NCBI GenBank assembly: GCA_028023455.1
Contig: JAQFVV010000556.1
Location: 1 to 64,000, forward strand
Length of the DNA stretch: 64,000 bases
Origin: Epiperipatus broadwayi
Taxonomy: Eukaryota; Onychophora; Udeonychophora; Euonychophora; Peripatidae
Reading direction: 5' to 3'
A model generated the notes under the pieces. It did not search any database. It was not told the origin of the DNA and saw nothing but the letters and a program-made list of their open reading frames with translations. Within the stretch, counting starts at the first letter, position 1; each line of letters opens with the position of its first letter. Positions 34,665-53,831 of the stretch are shown piece after piece. A program made the translations under genes and the position numbers.

Positions 34665-35636
34665 TTGATGATGACTTTTTATTTAGGTACTTACAACTGC
34701 AGATCACTTTCAAGTGAAGGAAGATTGCAAGAATTAGAAGAAGAACTCTCTTATATTAAATGGGATATTATTGGACTTTGTGAAGTTAGAAGAAAAGGTG
34801 AAGAGACAATTGATTTAAAAAGTGGACATATGCTCTATTATAAAGGCACAAATATTGGAAATACAAGTGGAGTAGGATTCATTATAAATAAAAAGTGGAA
34901 GAACAATATTGTGGAGATTGATGGTGTATCAGACAGAGTGGCAAGATTAGTTATACAACTTAATAGCAGATATCAAATGCAGATAATTCAGGTTTATGCC
35001 CCAACAAGTTCTCACAGTGATGAAGTAGTAGAAGATTTTTATATGGATGTACAAAAGGCTTTTGATCAGAGTAAACAACATTTTAAAATTGTTATGGGAG
35101 ATTTTAATGCTAGAATTGGTAAACAAATGAAAGATGAAAGTGTTGTAGGTAATTTTGGTTATGGTAATAGAAATGAGAGAGGACATAGACTTGTGGAGTT
35201 TGCAGAGAAGGAAAAACTTTATATTATGAATTTTTTTTTTGAGAAAAATGTTAGAAGGAAATGGACATGGAAGCATCCAAATGAAGGTACAGCAGAATTG
35301 GATTATATTTTGACTAACAGGAAATACATATTTCAAGATTGTAATGTTCTTAATAAATTTAACACAGGAAGTGATCATCAATTAGTAAGGTTCCGATACT
35401 ATGTTAATGTAAAACTAGAGAGACAAAAATTATTAAGAAAAACTATATTTACAGTTGATATTCCTAATCTTCAGAAACATTCTAATGAATTTAAATTAGA
35501 ACTTACAAATCGGTTTCAAGTATTAGTAGATTTTGAACATGATTCAGATTTGAATGAAATTAATATGAAAATAACTGATACACTTTTAAAAACTGCAACA
35601 AAGATAGCTGGTAGAAAAAAGCAGCAAATTGACTAA
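34665..35636 (+). pseudogene. RTE endonuclease domain (APE type)
   Basis: The 323-codon stretch shows the full set of APE-type endonuclease motifs in order: TYNCRSL (Asn) near residue 8, GLCEVRR (catalytic Glu) near 37, VYAPTSSH (Tyr), MGDFNARIG (Asp and Asn) near 144, ELDYILT near 213, and GSDHQLV (the catalytic Asp-His pair) near 237. The last third is a linker. In the family it nicks target DNA to prime reverse transcription. All catalytic motifs look intact. The frame ends at 35636 just after a poly-A-containing stretch, while homologous sequence continues in the frame starting at 35629, so a small indel separates it from the rest of the protein. Confidence 0.88.
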
Positions 35637-35919
35637 TAAAATTTCTACTGAGACTAGAGAACTTATGAAGAAAAGAAGGAATATGAAGATATACAAAAAT
35701 GATGCATTAAAAAGAATTGAATATCTCGAATTTTGTAAAATGGTGCGGAAAAGAGTTGAAAATGATATAAGAAAGTATAACTGTGAACTAGCAAGAAAAG
35801 CTGTAGAAGAAAATAAAAGTCTTAAGAATGTAAAACAACATTTTGGTATTGGTAGGAAATTTATATCTGCAATAAGGAAAAAAGATGGAATTATTACTAA
35901 AAAAGGGATGACATTATGA
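35629..35919 (+). pseudogene. RTE linker between endonuclease and reverse transcriptase
   Basis: A 96-codon open segment, basic and lysine-rich (for example RELMKKRRNMKIY), follows the endonuclease in a shifted frame. It has the composition of the helical linker of RTE proteins. Its first codon here is TTG, which is not a true start; it is simply where the continuous frame resumes. It ends in TGA at 35917-35919, again where the downstream frame takes over. Confidence 0.75.
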
Positions 35920-37217
35920 AATTGGTAGAAGATTTTTATCAAGAATTATATAGTAATAAAGAACAAGTACCTCCTATATCTATTACATCTTCCGAATTGC
36001 CCAGAATTTTAAATGAAGAAGTGAGAAATGCAATTAAATGTATGAAAAAAGGAAAGGCTCCAGGTAATGATGGAATTATAATTGATATATTAAAAGAAGC
36101 AGGTGAAGAAACAGAAAAAATATTAGCAAAGTTATATACCAAATGTCTAAATGATAAAGATGTACCGGATGATTGGAAGAATGCAGTAATAATATTAATA
36201 TTTAAAAAAGGTGATAAAGAAGATATTAGAAATTACAGACCTATCAGCCTTTTATCAGTTTTATATAAAATTTTTACCAAGATAATTACAACTCGTCTAC
36301 AGAGAACCTTGGATTTTCACCAACCAAGAGAACAAGCTGGATTTAAAAGTGGTTTTAGTACAGTAGATCATATTCAAGTATTGAGAGAAGTTATAGAAAG
36401 GACAAATGAATATGAGTTGTCATTATGTTTTGGATTTGTAGATTATGAAAAGGCATTTGATTCTATAAACATTTCTTCAGTGATTAAAGCATTGGATCAT
36501 CAAGGTATAGATCCAGGATATTGTCATATTTTAAAGAATATTTATAAAAATGCAACAGCAACAATTAGATTACATAATGATACTGGGAAAGTCAACATTG
36601 AGAAAGGTGTAAGACAAGGTGACTCCATATCTCCAAAACTTTTTACAGCAGTGCTGCAAGAAGTATTTTGTGGATTAAAATGGGAAACTAAAGGAGTGAA
36701 AGTAAATGGAGATTATTTAAGTCATTTAGATTTCGCAGATGATGTAGTTGTTTTTGCAAATAATGCTTCCGAGCTGCAGGAAATGTTGCAGGAGTTATCA
36801 GATGAAAGTAGGAAAGTAGGACTAAAGATAAATGTTAAAAAGACTAAAGTAATGTTTAATCGATTTGCTCAAAATATGAAAATAAAGATTGATTATGATG
36901 AATTAGAAGAAGTTAAGAGTTACAAATACCTTGGTCAGATTATTAATACAGATGGAAACATAATAGAGGAAATTAATCATAGAATTAAACTTGGTTGGAG
37001 TGCTTTTGGTAGAAATAACTTGATATTAAAAGGAAATATGCCTATGTGTTTGAAAAGGAAGGTTTTTAACAAATGTGTTTTACCAGTTCTTACTTATGGA
37101 TCTGAGACTTGGACACTTAATAGAAGATCAATACAGAGACTTCAGACCACTCAAAGAAGTATGGAGAGATGTATGTTGGGAGTAACAAGAAGAGATCGAA
37201 ACGCAATGTATGGGTAA
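35916..37217 (+). pseudogene. RTE reverse transcriptase domain
   Basis: The 433-codon stretch carries the ordered RT blocks: GKAPGNDGI near residue 46, [32 protein letters not shown] (first catalytic Asp), [10 protein letters not shown], and [12 protein letters not shown] with the catalytic FADD, then KYLGQIIN and a thumb region. Every catalytic aspartate is present. The domain copies element RNA into DNA at the nicked target. The frame ends at 37217, just before the conserved C-terminal region, which resumes in another frame from about 37200. Confidence 0.92.
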
Positions 37218-37495
37218 GAGAACAAACAGGTGTTACTGACCTCATTGAAAAAATTAAAAGATTGAAGTGGAGTTGGGCTGGACATATTGCTAGAAGAGAT
37301 GATAATAGATGGACAATTGAAATTTTAAACTGGATTCCAAGAGATTGTAAAAGACCCAGAAGGAGACCACATGTAAGATGGATGGATGAAATAAGAAAAT
37401 GTGTAGGGGTGATGTGGAGAAGAGAAGCTAAAGATCGGAGAAGATGGATTAAACTTGGAGAGACCTTCATCCTGCAGTGGATTGATAATGGTTGA
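37195..37495 (+). pseudogene. RTE C-terminal region
   Basis: In the frame open from 37169, the segment from [17 protein letters not shown] through WSWAGHIARR to the stop at 37495 is the conserved basic C-terminus of RTE-type proteins, ending QWIDNG. Sequence upstream of about 37195 in this frame is read out of register. Its role is not fully known; it is strongly conserved and probably binds nucleic acid. The microsatellite tail starts directly at the stop codon. Confidence 0.8.
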
Positions 37496-37618
37496 TAATG
37501 ATGATGATGATGATGATTTGCAAAGTATATCAGATATGTTTTAAATCTTACAAAATCTCTATAATTGGTAATTCAAACACCTATAAGATCTTAAAAATTT
37601 CATGCATTTATATTGAGT

Positions 37619-39232
37619 TGATATTTTAAGTCAGCTCATATATATATAAGCTCACATATTTATAATTTGTCATAAATATTTTTGAAGTTAAATAGTTTGT
37701 AAAATGAAAAAAAAAAAATTAATTAACAAATGGTTTTGATTTAATGGAAAGAGTAAAAATTTTGAACTTTTATTTTGAAATAAACAAATAAAATTGAATA
37801 TAATTTAATAAAAAAAAAAAATGTTAAAAGTGTTTAATTAAAAGGGAGAAAAATTCGAGAGATAAAAGGGTGGGGAAAAGAAAACAAAATTAGATTCTTG
37901 GTAGTAATTATACTCTATTGTTGAAACTTTCACAAAGTAAAAATATTTGGTTAGTAATTGCTATTACGCTAATTTAAAAAAAAGATAAGAAAGAGTGGAG
38001 ATAAGATCGCTTTTAGACTTAGATGAGTTGACTTGACTTTAGAGACCAGCAAGGACAATAAAGAAAGCAGCTGTGTTTCGAACAATAAAAATTATTATTA
38101 TTGAAATTTAATTTTACGGACTCTTGTCAAATGTATAGCGGCTAAAGTTATCACAACCTTCCCCTTTGGGGAATTGACCGCCACTCCATCTGAATGAAGC
38201 TATCGAGAGAGTTATGGAATGGAAGAAACGGATATTGCTAGCCGGACAACTAAAGGAACACTCATGGAATTTGCATGTACAAGGACAAAGGCACGACCAA
38301 TGGAATGTAAAACCTATGAAAATCAGGCCACTCCGCTCTGATCGATCAGGGTAATTATAAACTTTTAATTAATGAGAACTCTAAGTAAAGCGTAATAGAA
38401 CTTTATCTTTAATTTAATTTTCATTTATTATGTTTATTACGAATGTTTCAACAATAGAGGGGGGAAAATAAATTTGTTTAATATTGCAATCTATTAATGT
38501 TAATTTTCGTTCAATATTTTTTGAAATATTGGAATAACTGTATTTTAAATTATTTAATATCTATTCGATCTAGAGAGTAACAACAGGGTGGGGGTATAAA
38601 AGTGCGTCGCCAAGTAACAGAGAACCTTGGGGCGTTACTCGTTTGTTAGTAGAAAATAAGGAAAGAATTGAAAGTATAAGAAAACGAAAGACACTTATAC
38701 GTTCATTGTAAGATTTTTGCAATTTATTTATTTACCAAAGAAAGTGGAGTTTAAAAATAAACTTCAGGGAAGATTAAAAATACTATAAGTCATCTTATAT
38801 ACACGTCTGCTAGAATTCGCAGTATTAGTGTAGGCACGAGTAAATCTATGATAAATATTTGGGAAGCATAATTAGAAAGTAAACAGAGGGAAAATCAGAA
38901 ATTGTAAGTCAGTTCTTTCTGGATCGGATAGAATTATAAGGTTATTAATAATAAATAGTAGTAAAAGAAATTAAAAGTTTTTTTTGTCCAACGTATTCTT
39001 GAATTCTTGAATTATTTATAATAATTAGTTAGTGTTCTTAAAGGAAAACCCCTGTGAGATTATAATCAAAGTTTATAATCAGTGAATCGTCGTTCGAAAA
39101 TAAATAAAGACCAGGTTTATGTAAAGTTACGTGACCAGGTTCCAAGAGAGAAATCCTTGGTGGCGCCCTCGACGACGATTCTAATAACTAAAATTCAGTT
39201 AGTAGGGGAAGAAAGATAGTTGTCGTGTCACA
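37619..39232 (+). repeat. 5' LTR of element 1
   Basis: The first copy of the direct repeat. It contains TATAAAAG at 38595-38602 and several AATAAA signals, as expected of an LTR promoter and polyadenylation region. It may extend about 28 bases further (to about 39259): a degenerate primer site begins at 39260, and the 3' copy could be trimmed at its end. Confidence 0.9.
38595..38602 (+). promoter_or_regulatory. TATA box of the element 1 LTR
   Basis: TATAAAAG follows a G-rich stretch and lies 976 bases into the LTR; the 3' LTR has the same motif at 41469-41476, at the identical offset. Confidence 0.6.
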
Positions 39233-39259
39233 GAGGAGTGAGGGGGGGAAGTTAGAAAA

Positions 39260-39283
39260 TAGCGCTTCCAACGTATGGGGCTC
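39260..39283 (+). other. Degenerate primer-binding site of element 1
   Basis: TAGCGCTTCC followed by AACGTATGGGGC resembles the tRNA-Lys(CUU) type site TGGCGCCCAACGTGGGGC, with one substitution and two small insertions. It lies 28 bases after the apparent LTR end rather than next to it, which suggests that the 3' LTR lost its last bases or that the site has decayed. Confidence 0.4.
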
Positions 39284-39435
39284 ATTAACAAGAGAAACGC
39301 CCAGAGATTAGAGTTAAAAGAGAGAGTAAATTTTTTAGTAAGGGGGTGGATTTCAGATGGTGGTGGTACGTCAGTATTCTCGTAGGGAAGGTTATGAGTT
39401 CGAATATAAAATTAAATAAAACAAAAGAATAAAAT

Positions 39436-40448
39436 ATGAGTGAGGACGAAAGTAGCATGGAAAGCCCGGTAGTAACATTTAAAAACCCCGAACAGTGTCA
39501 GTTGCAAGAAATATTGAAAGCTATCGCTGAGCTCAAAGAAATTGTAATGGAAGACCGTAAACAAATAAAAGAAATGAAAGGCATGATACAAGAATTGAGG
39601 AAAGATGTGAATGAATTAAAAGAGAGGGAAAAGAATAGGAACAATGAAAACAGAGGGAAGTCATAGACCCAGAGGACCATAAAGTCAGTAAAGAGAAAGA
39701 AAAGGTAGAAAACGAAGAGACAGAGCAGTTTACAGGGGAAACTAATGAAATCCCGAACAAGAAGGCTATACAAATAAACTGAGAGACAGAGGTAATAAAA
39801 AAAAAGCTCAACGAATCTGGAGAAGAAGAGTTCGATAGGGTCACGTTGGTGAAATTTATACACATAAAAACATTTAAAGGGGAAAGGGAGGAAAGCCCCT
39901 TTGACTACCTGGACAGTCTAGATGATTTTTTCTACGTCCATAGGTCGAAAGAAAAAGAGAAGATCATAATAGCAACAAGCCATTTGAGTGGTGCCACTAG
40001 GGAATGGTGGAAGGCGGTAAATTACAAACCCCCTACATTCCAAGAATATCGAACTATGATTTTGTGAGGGTTTTGGAGCGTTGAGAAACAAGAAACCATA
40101 CGCATGAAGATATCGCAAGAAAAGTATAAAGCGGACAAAGACGGTATGTACAGTCAGTTTTTTCAACGTCAAGTGGCAAAGTTGAGAGCCTTGGAGGCAT
40201 ATCCGATGGATCAATTCCAGATAGTGCGAACTATCAGATTTAACCTTCCGTCAAGTGTGCAACGTAAGTTGGCCGAAAACCGTCGGTTATCCATTGAGGA
40301 AGCATTAGAAATATTACAAGATATAGAATGGGAGGACCAGGGGGTAGGTGGAGAAAGTAAAGTTAGATGGGAGAACTGTAACGAACCCGCGAGTATGAGT
40401 AACTATAACCCCAAGAAAAGTTGGGACAAGTCACCTCGGGGCAATTAA
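39436..40448 (+). pseudogene. gag of element 1 (coiled coil plus retrotransposon Gag domain)
   Basis: The ATG at 39436 opens an N-terminal acidic region with a coiled coil (LQEILKAIAELKEI onward). After a frame change near 39655 the protein continues through a TGA at 39780, then a Gag core with TSHLSGATREWW, a second TGA at 40065 just before GFWSVEKQE, and a conserved FFQRQVAKLR segment, ending SPRGN at 40448. The same blocks occur in the Gag proteins of elements 2 and 3. There is no zinc knuckle. In the family Gag assembles the particle that packages element RNA; this copy is broken by one frameshift and two stops. Confidence 0.82.
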
Positions 40449-40492
40449 AGTTTTTTTTATTGTTTTTTTATATGACAAATGGGGCAATGAGC

Positions 40493-42106
40493 TGATATTT
40501 TAAGTCAGCTCATATATATATAAGCTCACATATTTATAATTTGTCATAAATATTTTTGAAGTTAAATAGTTTGTAAAATGAAAAAAAAAAATTAATTAAC
40601 AAATGGTTTTGATTTAATGGAAAGGGTAAAAATTTTGAACTTTTATTTTGAAATAAACAAATAAAATTGAATATAATTTATTAAAAAAAAAAAATGTTAA
40701 AAGTGTTTAATTAAAAGGGAGAAAAATTCGAGAGATAAAAGGGTGGGGAAAAGAAAACAAAATTAGATTCTTGGTAGTAATTATACTCTATTGTTGAAAC
40801 TTTCACAAAGTAAAAATATTTGGTTAGTAATTGCTATTACGCTAATTTAAAAAAAAAGATAAGAAAGAGTGGAGATAAGATCGCTTTTAGAGTTAGATCA
40901 GTTGACTTGACTTTAGAGACCAGCAAGGACAATAAAGAAAGCAGCTGTGTTTCGAACAATAAAAATTATTATTATTGAAATTTAATTTTACGGACTCTTG
41001 TCAAATGTATAGCGGCTAAAGTTATCACAACCTTCCCCTTTGGGGAATTGACCGCCACTCCATCTGAATGAAGCTATCGAGAGAGTTATGGAATGGAAGA
41101 AACGGATATTGCTAGCCGGACAACTAAAGGAACACTCATGGAATTCGCATGTACAAGGACAAAGGCACGACCAATGGAATGTAAAACCTATGAAAATCAG
41201 GCCACTCCGCTCTGATCGATCAGGGTAATTATAAACTTTTAATTAATGAGAACTCTAAGTAAAGCGTAATAGAACTTTATCTTTAATTTAATTTTCATTT
41301 ATTATGTTTATTACGAATGTTTCAACAATAGAGGGGGGAAATAAATTTGTTTAATATTGCAATCTATTAATGTTAATTTTCGTTCAATATTTTTTTGAAA
41401 TATTGGAATAACTGTATTTTAAATTATTTAATATCTATTCGATCTAGAGAGTAACAACAGGGTGGGGGTATAAAAGTGCGTCGCCAAGTAACAGAGAACC
41501 TTGGGGCGTTACTCGTTTGTTAGTAGAAAATAAGGAAAGAATTGAAAGTATAAGAAAACGAAAGACACTTATACGTTCATTGTAAGATTTTTGCAATTTA
41601 TTTATTTACCAAAGAAAGTGGAGTTTAAAAATAAACTTCAGGAAAGATTAAAAATACTATAAGTCGTCTTATATACACGTCTGCTAGAATTCGCAGTATT
41701 AGTGTAGGCGCGAGTAAATCTATGGTAAATATTTGGGAAGCATAATTAGAAAGTAAACAGAGGGAAAATCAGAAATTGTAAGTCAGTTCTTTCTGGATCG
41801 GATAGAATTATAAGGTTATTAATAATAAATAGTAGTAAAAGAAATTAAAAGTTTTTTTTGTCCAACGTATTCTTGAATTCTTGAATTATTTATAATAATT
41901 AGTTAGTGTTCTTAAAGGAAAACCCCTGTGAGATTATAATCAAAGTTTATAATCAGTGAATCGTCGTTCAAAAATAAATAAAGACCAGGTTTATGTAAAG
42001 TTACGTGACAAGGTTCCAAGAGAGAAATCCTTGGTGGCGCCCTCGACAACGATTCTAATAACTAAAATTCAGTTAGTAGGGGAAGAAAGAAAGTTGTCGT
42101 GTCACA
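40493..42106 (+). repeat. 3' LTR of element 1
   Basis: Second copy of the direct repeat, the same length as the first. It ends TCACA and is followed by ATATATTTG, with no duplication of the bases before the 5' LTR. Upstream GACAAATGGGGC may be a weak polypurine tract. Confidence 0.9.
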
Positions 42107-50009
<7,903 letters not shown>

Positions 50010-50620
50010 CTTGCAATTAGATGTTATTTATTTTAATCTATGCAAAGCATTTAGCATGGTGGGTCATTTCAGATTGATTCCTAAATCACATATTATTGGG
50101 TTTAACTTGTCAACTCCTACAGTGGTTTATATCTTTTATCTGAAATAGACCTGTGTATCTCATGGGTTTACAAATTATATACATATTTCAGTAGTCTCTC
50201 AAACTTGAACCACTACTGTTTTCGGTTTATTACTTGGACATAAAGTTGTATATTAATGGTACTAATTCATTGCTTGTGGATGATCTTAAATTGCATAAAA
50301 TTATTACCAATAGTCTGGTATCAAAAGATTTCAAGATTGACATTTGTGAAACTATGTGGAAATTATTGTTGAAAAATATTCTGCCCCACCATTCTCTCAA
50401 AAATTATCTATAAGCATGTTTAATTATATATTAACCTCAAAAAGTATTCCAAGGAAAGAATATCATGAAGACTTAAGTATTATTTTTAAAAATAATGGAA
50501 TGCTTAATAACAATATCCAATATATTGTTGCAAAAAGCTACAAAATAATGGTTTTCATTTTAGATTCTATAAAATGTTTAGAAAGAATATATGTGTGTAT
50601 TTGTTTTATATACTGACTTA
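50010..50620 (+). pseudogene. Fossil LINE reverse transcriptase (Jockey/CR1-like)
   Basis: Across several frames the plus strand preserves the order of RT blocks: LCKAFSMVGHFRLI near 50040 (compare the usual D-F-S-K-A-F-D block), VVYINGTNSL, then LLVDDLKLHKII near 50270 in place of the catalytic A/F-x-D-D block, and from 50356 a longer open stretch with LSIIFKNNGML and NNNIQYIVAKSYK, typical of the end of Jockey/CR1 RT domains. Frameshifts and stops make it non-functional, and both ends fade into AT-rich DNA. It does not share its 5' part with the LINE at 1-3157, so kinship with that copy is unknown. Confidence 0.68.
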
Positions 50621-50933
50621 TAAAACAAAACCAAATTAATAAAAGTAAATAGTTGTTTCTAATGAAGCAGGCTCAAATTGCAAATAAAGATACTCTCAAG
50701 TGATTGAAATAACTCCAGTTATTACAGTTGTAAAAATTAAGTCATGAGCTTACAGAGAAGCCAAAGCATCAAGTGGGAAGAACTTAGAAAAAATAATAAT
50801 TGGACTAATCTTTAATATTCAGTGATATCCTATATGAAGGTCATAATTCATCAGTCTTAGTCTAAATTATTTTTAAAAGAAAATTGTAAATTAAATATTT
50901 GTGTCGGATTCATATTTATCTAGTTACTGATAT
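50621..50933. other. Short AT-rich spacer before element 2
   Basis: Non-coding; ends in ATAT (50930-50933), which may be the left target duplication of element 2. Confidence 0.5.
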
Positions 50934-52782
50934 TGTAACAGTTTGCTACCTGTGTGTAACACGTATATAGGTGGTATACATTTATTACATATTTAAAAAT
51001 ATGTTTCTGCTCTTTTTTTATTTAAATGAAAATTATGATGCAAACATACATATATAGTTAGTTCTGCAATGTACTCTTATCACTTGCCCAGCATATTTAT
51101 GGACGTCAATTTGACTCCAAGCGCCAATTCTATTTATGAGTAAATAAGAATTATGCTGGGAGAGAACGAGTATCTATTTCTAATAGATAGAGCTTATACC
51201 TCTGGCTAGCTCACTCAGGGGTGGTGGTCAGTGACTATGGGAAAGAGGTGGGAAAACAGATCAAGTGTGCATGGAGCACATAAATGATCCGTTTTACTTT
51301 CTTACTTTTATTCTTAATACTACTCTTTAATTGTACTATGTAATCTAGGCTTTTTAAGAAATTAACATTGCACACACATAATTATACTTAAAACACTAAC
51401 TTAATATTTATTAATAAAAAAAATAATAAAACAAAATAGAATCTCGTAATTGGATATTGGTTTGTGCTCGAATACTTGAATGATATGCATGCAAATACAC
51501 ACTCGCATCAGTTCATAAATTAACAAAAAACATATATATCATAGCATATAAAGTAAATGCAATCAGCCATTATCCGGTCTATTCCTTCACATAGTTATAT
51601 AGAGCATTATTTCAAATGTATGTTTATTTACTTTTAGCCCTTACGCATTATTATTTTACTGAAATATGTTCTCATTCGAGATGTGATGGGTATTTATGAA
51701 AATATTTGAGTTACCTTGCTTTATCTCACCCGGGTGTAGATGAAAAGTAATTTTCACTGGCTTCATGCTGCGATGTAGTGAATAAGTGATTGCTTTCTTT
51801 TTGTAGCCTTCAATGGATTCCGTAAGGCATCATCAATGGCAATCGGTGAATGTTGTTCTTTCTGTAATTTAGGAAGGGCTTTGCTCCTACATGGACAGCA
51901 ACTGTAGTACCTCCGCAGGTGGATGGCAGAGCCCGGTCCATTCTGGTCCTTTACCCCAGCCTGTTCATGGTTGACCAAGATATATAATTTTTAACTAATT
52001 TTTCTTTGATCCTGCTTGTGGCAGTCACAGTTCTAGAATCCCCTTTCAAAGTTCAGTTTTCAAACTGTAATTAAAAATGGTATTGTTCTCTTCTTTTTAA
52101 TGAAACCACGTGGTTTGCCCACAGTAACCCTTTCAATAACTTTTCTTTTTTTCTTTTTATATGTTCAGGAATTTCAATTACATCTTGAGATCCACAATCA
52201 TTGTCTTTTATTTATAACATTTTCTTTCATTTATAACATTTTCATTTTTATTTATGACATTTTCTTTTTTAATTAAAACGGCTTTGGCTCGAGATAGCGA
52301 TCTACACATTTTTGAATTCATTATTTTCAATTAACATATCTTTTGTAATTTATGCCTTTCATCGTCCATCTTGGAATCAATTTCTTTTTAAATTAAAATA
52401 GCTTTATTCCTTGAGATAGTGATCTATAACTTTTCTGGTTCTTTCTTTGCAATTAACTTATCTTTTTTTGTAAATTCTTTTCTTAGTCGTCCATCTTGGA
52501 ATCAATTTCTTTTTATGAATCTATTACATTTATTCACCCATGCAGCAATATAAATACATGTGCCAATAAACAAAATATAAGAGCACAAACCATATAACTC
52601 CCCGTCCCTCTTATGTTTCAATCCATTTTTTATTTACCTGTTTAAAATATATACACACACGCATACAAAACAAAAGCGAAAAAAAAAAATTTAACTTAAT
52701 ATTACTTTTGATTGAATATATATATATGCTCGCTGGTATCATCCTATGCCTTAGAACAGGGTTTGAACCCAGCCCTGTTATA
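50934..52782 (-). repeat. 3' LTR of element 2
   Basis: About 1849 bp, beginning TGTAACAG on the plus strand and ending CCTGTTATA. The last bases form a small hairpin (ACAGGG with CCCTGT around 52757-52779), also present in the other LTR. Confidence 0.88.
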
Positions 52783-52801
52783 ATACCCCCCTCTTTGAAA
52801 G
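52783..52801 (-). other. Polypurine tract of element 2
   Basis: On the minus strand CTTTCAAAGAGGGGGGTAT lies directly before the 3' LTR, the position of the primer for plus-strand DNA synthesis. Confidence 0.7.
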
Positions 52802-53525
52802 CCTTTAAATACCATTTTAGTATTTAAATGGCTCACTCCTAAACCACAAAATAATTCTGAATTCCGAGTAACCCAAAAGAAAACACACACCCATATAAAA
52901 TAATAATAAAAAAATACACATCTTCTTAAATCGATTTGCTTTGCCTTTCCCCCTGCAACTTTAGAACCAAAGAGTAAAATGACCAACAACCCAACAACAC
53001 ACAATGAATCCGACCACCACACACGCGCACAGTGCCTGCGATGCACAACATATAGCTAACCCCCATTCTGACTGGATTCGATTATGCGCCCCCCCCAAAA
53101 AAAATTATATATATATAAAAAACTATTTTTTTTAAAGGAAGGACTTTTCTAACTACACTCTGCTGCTTCCGAGTCTTAGGAGTGTAGATAGTTAGAATGA
53201 TACTCGGCTCTTATTTTGAGCCTTCAGGTTCAGTATAGGTTGCCCTAGACTTTTCTCACTTCTGGAGTCTTACAGGTGGGACTGTAGGTGAATGCCATGC
53301 TCACTTTGGAGTCTTATTGGCTTGAATTAACAGACTTTTAGTGTCTGCATCCTACGTTAGATAGGTCGACCATGTCAGAAATAGCAGCAGCCGCACACAA
53401 CACACAATGTGATCAATCCAGCAGCCAAACTCACCATCCACTGACAGAATTGTGAGACCGCTTCTCTAACTCTCCAGGCTTACATGCCAAAACAAAAGAA
53501 ATAAAAAGAATTCTACTTTTCACTT
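52802..53525. other. Non-coding 3' internal region of element 2
   Basis: Between the purine tract and gag there are about 720 bases with moderate GC, poly-C and poly-A runs and several repeats of a TTCTGGAGTCTTA-like motif (about 53160-53350). No pol motif was found on the minus strand. The 100-codon frame at 52744-53046 overlaps the LTR edge and has no family resemblance. Confidence 0.5.
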
Positions 53526-53831
53526 TTACTTAATTTCATATAAAATCCCATATAATAATATTATAAATATTAACCCACCACCTAGCAATAATGATAAAAA
53601 CAAAGAAGAAAAAAAAAACTGTCCAAAATCAGCGTCCATTTTCGTGATTTGTTTATTTGCCCTCTTTTGGCATTGGTGAATTTGAATACTTTCCTTGATC
53701 ATAATTTGGCTTGCTCGGCGGTCTCCGCTCTTCACAAGCATACTGCCATTTTGGTCAAGTACTACTATTCCCTCTTTTGGGATCCAGTGGGTTCCAATAT
53801 GACCTCTGTTCTCTTTCCCCAAATCTGACAA
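53526..53831 (-). other. Shifted-frame tail downstream of gag in element 2
   Basis: A 101-codon frame overlaps the end of gag and runs on to 53526, ending in a hydrophobic stretch (about residues 70-98). Its first part, THWIPKEG, is gag C-terminal sequence read out of register, so the frame may be chance; alternatively it could mark a former frameshifted extension. No protease signature is visible. Confidence 0.2.

Larger units (their letters stand above)
34245..37517 (+). mobile_element. RTE-type LINE, nearly complete
   Basis: A 5' UTR (about 34245-34664, GC-elevated near its end) is followed by endonuclease, linker, reverse transcriptase and C-terminal region in four frames, then a short microsatellite tail of ATGATGATG repeats at 37492-37517 instead of poly-A. 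A single endonuclease-plus-RT protein, no separate Gag and a short simple-repeat tail are features of the RTE clade. The deleted copy at 12022 belongs to the same family. Three single-base-type frame changes (about 35625, 35905, 37195) inactivate it, but no large deletion is present. Confidence 0.88.
37619..42106 (+). mobile_element. LTR retrotransposon 1: gag-only, recent, two 1614-bp LTRs
   Basis: Two directly repeated 1614-bp sequences (37619-39232 and 40493-42106) begin TGATATT and end TCACA. By eye they differ at only about fifteen positions, which implies a recent insertion. Between them lie only 1260 bp holding a broken gag and no protease, reverse transcriptase, RNase H or integrase. 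The LTR carries a TATA box at the same offset in both copies. No target duplication matches across the flanks. The structure resembles non-autonomous LTR elements that keep gag and borrow pol in trans. Confidence 0.92.

Noticed and set aside
34947-35381. 144-codon minus-strand frame
   Set aside because: Antisense shadow of the RTE endonuclease, low complexity in Ile, Leu and Phe.
37431-37443. Second adapter-like start (AGATCGGA)
   Set aside because: Only eight bases match, and it is coding sequence of the RTE C-terminus.
52744-53046. 100-codon minus-strand frame across the 3' LTR edge
   Set aside because: Crosses the purine tract and LTR boundary; no domain; composition typical of chance.
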